DNA of 17,701 nt from Acidobacteriota bacterium (GTDB taxonomy: Bacteria > Acidobacteriota > Thermoanaerobaculia > Multivoradales > UBA5704): contig QHVW01000203.1 of NCBI GenBank assembly GCA_003223675.1, positions 1-17,701 of the forward strand, in the 5' to 3' direction. Of the stretch, positions 15,364 to 17,701 are shown piece by piece (the first letter of the stretch is position 1; every line of letters starts with the position of its first letter). Position numbers and translations under genes: made by a program. Below the pieces are notes generated by a model. The model saw only the letters and a program-made list of their open reading frames with translations, ran no database searches and was not told the origin of the DNA.

Positions 15364-16642
15364 GACCGTGCCGATGCTCTCGCCAGGCCTCCTCCTCTGG
15401 GCCTTCGTGCTGCTCACCCCGGTGGCGATCACCGCCGCCACCCTCTCCGCCCTGCTGGAGCGGAGCGGTCCCATCCGCCTGCGTCATTGGGCGGAGGAGG
15501 CGGGGGGCTCGCTGCGCAAGGTCTTCGAGATCCCCGTCCGTTTCGGGGTCTTCCGCTACCTGCTGTCGCTCCTCTCGCGGACGCTGCCGATCGTCCTCGC
15601 CGCCATCCTCACCGCCTGCCTGATCCGCTTCGGGCGCGCCCACCCGATGCTCTGGGCCTTCTGCGTGGTCCTCCTCCTCGTCGCGGTGACCGAGGCGGTC
15701 AATCGGGCGCTGGTCGGCCAGGACGCGGAGCGGGCTCTGCGGGCGCTCACCCGCGTCTACCGCGTCGCCCTCTGGCTCCTCTCGCCCCTGGTGCGGCTGC
15801 TCGCCCCCTTCATCCCCTCCGAGGCCTTCGCGCGCCATGAGGAGGGGGAGGACGACGCCGCCTCCGACGAGGAGATCGAGGCCTTCATCGACGTCGGCAC
15901 CCGCGAGGGGATCCTGGAGCCCCAGGAAGGAGAGTGGCTGTGGGGGATCGTCGGCTTCGGCGACACCCAGGCGCGCAGCGTGATGACGCCGCGCATCGAC
16001 ATGGTCGGCGCCCCCGTCGACTCGACCCTCGACGTGCTGGCCGACCGCTTCGTGGAATCCGGCCACTCGCGCATCCCGGTCTACGAAGACTCGATCGACC
16101 ACATCATCGGCATCCTCCACATCCGCGACGTGCTGCGGGCCCTGCGCTCGCCCGAGCTGCCGGGCGTCCGCGATCTCCTGAAACCGCCCCTCTTCATCCC
16201 CGAGACCAAGCCGCTGGGCGAGCTGCTCAAGGAGCTTCAGGCACGGTTCCAGCAGGTGGCCATCGTGGTGGACGAGTACGGCGGCACGGCCGGCCTGGTG
16301 ACGGTCGAGGATCTGCTGGAGGAGATCGTGGGTGAGATCATGGACGAGCACGAGGCGCTGGCGGCCGAGCTGGAGCCGCTGGAGAACGGCGCCTACCGGC
16401 TCGACGGCCGCGCCCACATCGAGCTGCTCGACGAGCTGTTCGGCGTGGAGGTCGAGGACCCGGAGTACGAGACCGTGGCCGGCCTGATCTTCAGCGTCCT
16501 CGGCCACGTGCCGCAGGTGGGGGAGACGGTGGAGAGCCACGGGCTCCGCTTCACCGTCGAGGCGGTGGCCGACCGCCGCATCCAGACCGTGCGCGTCGAC
16601 AAGATCGGCGCCGCGGAGGAGGCCCGGGAGGCGGAAGCCTGA
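15356..16642 (+). CDS. corC: CNNM/CorC-type transporter with CBS pair (hemolysin C family)
   Basis: 428 residues. The N-terminal membrane part (about 10-155) has three or more hydrophobic segments (10-30, 76-92, 98-116, perhaps 135-152) and is poorly matched to the classical DUF21 sequence. An acidic linker (161-175) leads to the conserved cytosolic part: EEIEAFIDVGTREGILEP (172-189), RSVMTPRIDMV (207-217), a CBS pair at about 206-330 (SRIPVYEDSIDHIIGILH and VAIVVDEYGGTAGLVTVEDL), EEIVGEI, and a CorC_HlyC domain (about 345-416). Relatives are linked to magnesium or cobalt efflux. The name CorC reflects the family, not proven transport. Starts 8 nt inside ybeY; its TGA shares one base with the era ATG. 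Confidence 0.88.
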   Translation: MPETVPMLSPGLLLWAFVLLTPVAITAATLSALLERSGPIRLRHWAEEAGGSLRKVFEIPVRFGVFRYLLSLLSRTLPIVLAAILTACLIRFGRAHPMLWAFCVVLLLVAVTEAVNRALVGQDAERALRALTRVYRVALWLLSPLVRLLAPFIPSEAFARHEEGEDDAASDEEIEAFIDVGTREGILEPQEGEWLWGIVGFGDTQARSVMTPRIDMVGAPVDSTLDVLADRFVESGHSRIPVYEDSIDHIIGILHIRDVLRALRSPELPGVRDLLKPPLFIPETKPLGELLKELQARFQQVAIVVDEYGGTAGLVTVEDLLEEIVGEIMDEHEALAAELEPLENGAYRLDGRAHIELLDELFGVEVEDPEYETVAGLIFSVLGHVPQVGETVESHGLRFTVEAVADRRIQTVRVDKIGAAEEAREAEA

Positions 16643-17544
16643 TGCCGAAGTCCGGAACCGTCGCGCTGGTCGGCCGGCCCAACGCCGGCAAGTCGACCCT
16701 GATGAACCGCCTGCTGGAGGAGAAGCTCGCCATCGTCTCCGACAAGCCGCAGACCACCCGCCACCGCATCGTGGGCATCCTCTCCGGCGAGCGCGGACAG
16801 ATGGTCTTCTACGACACGCCGGGCATCCACAAGCCCCTCCACCGGCTCAACCGCCAGATGGTGCGCTACGCCCTCGACGCCATGAACGACGCCGACGTGA
16901 GCTGCCTGCTGGTGGACGCCGCCGAGAAATTCGGCAAGGGGGACGCCTACGTGCTCGACCTGGCGGGCAAGGCCAAGGAGCCGCGGGTGCTGGTCCTCAA
17001 CAAGGCCGACCGGGTGAAGAAGCCGAACCTGCTGCCGCGCATCGGGCAGTACGCCAAGACCGGGCTGTTCCAGGAGATCGTGCCGATCAGTGCTTCCACG
17101 GGCGAAAACTGCGACCGCCTGCTCGATGTCGTCTGGAACCTCCTGCCGGAAGGGGAGCCGCTGTTCGACCCCGAGCTGCTGACCATCCACCCCGAGCGCT
17201 TCCTGGTGACCGAGCGCATCCGCGAGAAGGTGCTGGAGCTGACCACCGACGAGCTCCCCTTCTCGACCGCGGTGGTCCTGGAGCGCTGGGAGGAGCCCGC
17301 GGAGGGTGAGATCCTCCGCATCTACGCCTCGATCCTGGTTGACCGTCCGGGCCAGAAGGGGATCGTCGTCGGCAAACAGGGGTCGATGATCAAGGCCATC
17401 GGCACCGCCGCCCGCCTCGACCTCGAAGAGTACCTCGGCCGTCGCGTCTACCTGGAGCTCAACGTCCGCCTGGAGCCCGACTGGCGGGAGGACAAGGCGC
17501 TGCTGGCGCAGATCGACAGGGATGTGGATTTGGAGTTGGGGTAG
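16642..17544 (+). CDS. era: GTPase Era, 30S ribosome assembly factor
   Basis: 300 residues, full length. The GTPase domain shows G1 GRPNAGKST (11-19), G2 QTTRHR (37-42), G3 DTPG (58-61), G4 NKAD (120-123) and G5 SAS (150-152). The C-terminal KH domain (about 205-295) binds the 3' end of 16S rRNA. It contains YASILVDRPGQKGIVVGKQG (228-247), whose GKQG is the RNA-binding GxxG loop, and YLELNVRLEPDWREDKALL. Start ATG overlaps the corC stop (TGATG at 16640-16644). Era is the last gene of the operon and is followed 21 nt after its stop by a long inverted repeat that probably marks the transcript end. Confidence 0.96.
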   Translation: MPKSGTVALVGRPNAGKSTLMNRLLEEKLAIVSDKPQTTRHRIVGILSGERGQMVFYDTPGIHKPLHRLNRQMVRYALDAMNDADVSCLLVDAAEKFGKGDAYVLDLAGKAKEPRVLVLNKADRVKKPNLLPRIGQYAKTGLFQEIVPISASTGENCDRLLDVVWNLLPEGEPLFDPELLTIHPERFLVTERIREKVLELTTDELPFSTAVVLERWEEPAEGEILRIYASILVDRPGQKGIVVGKQGSMIKAIGTAARLDLEEYLGRRVYLELNVRLEPDWREDKALLAQIDRDVDLELG

Positions 17545-17565
17545 CTGTTTCCCAACGTGCCAAAT

Positions 17566-17692
17566 CCGCCCTGGAAGGGCGGGTATTGAATAGCCTGGGG
17601 TTTCAACCCCAGGCGGCAGGCCGCGGGCGATCCACCTGCCCCCACCTGGGGTTGAAACCCCAGGCTGGTGAATATCCGCCCCTCCAGGGCGG
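17566..17692. repeat. Large compound inverted repeat downstream of era
   Basis: Two 48-nt arms, 17566-17613 and 17645-17692, are reverse complements with 43 of 48 matches. Each arm is itself made of two hairpins: CCGCCCT/AGGGCGG (17566-17582) and CCTGGGGTT/AACCCCAGG (17594-17613), mirrored on the right. An inner stem GGCAGG (17615-17620) with CCTGCC (17635-17640) continues the pairing. The whole could fold as one long imperfect hairpin or as a chain of small ones. It looks like a REP-like or small non-autonomous element and probably also ends the phoH-era transcript. No transposase is present up to the window end. Confidence 0.8.
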
Positions 17693-17701
17693 GTCCAGGC
17701 G

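Overview
The window is a very GC-rich stretch of bacterial chromosome. The best lineage marker is three tandem genes for secreted proteins of the VWFA-related type that is expanded in Acidobacteriota. The permease tail at the left edge, of the kind acidobacteria carry in many orphan copies, agrees with this. I therefore read it as an acidobacterium; the class cannot be fixed from the sequence alone. There is no rRNA, tRNA, CRISPR array, phage gene or transposase.

Layout. 1-371 is the 3' end of a MacB/FtsX-type ABC permease, followed by a palindrome. 609-5836 holds three VWFA-related genes in a row; the first two are close paralogues and the third is more distant. 5858-6528 is a pair of small inner-membrane proteins resembling the YqjE/YqjD type. 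6576-7643 is a minus-strand island with a DUF4177 protein and a SAM hydroxide adenosyltransferase. 7797-11379 (plus strand) carries a TIGR04282/DUF2064 glycosyltransferase, the bifunctional NAD(P)H-hydrate repair enzyme Nnr, and an ORF that joins TsaE (tRNA t6A synthesis) in frame to a 3-hydroxybutyryl-CoA dehydrogenase. 11595-17544 is a compact housekeeping operon, phoH - pgpH - ybeY - corC - era. Its last four genes overlap by 1 to 8 nt. The window ends in a large inverted repeat.

How the genes relate. The right half is the widely conserved phoH-pgpH-ybeY-corC-era neighbourhood linked to rRNA maturation, ribosome assembly, c-di-AMP turnover and divalent-cation homeostasis. The nnr-tsaE pairing is also common in bacteria. 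The left half is envelope-directed: three exported VWFA proteins, a permease and two small membrane proteins.

Most unusual points: (1) the TsaE / hydroxyacyl-CoA dehydrogenase fusion, whose junction falls in the NAD-binding glycine loop and removes its first strand and first glycine; (2) a PhoH protein that appears to lack about 40 residues of its N-terminal KH-like region; (3) three arrays of an AT-rich 7-nt repeat (AATCCAA) that flank the glycosyltransferase gene in inverted orientation, form the end of its reading frame and abut the start codon of the SAM hydrolase; (4) palindromes at the 3' ends of gene clusters, two sharing a 13-nt core. The first two could be real deletions or assembly collapse, and reads or related genomes would decide.
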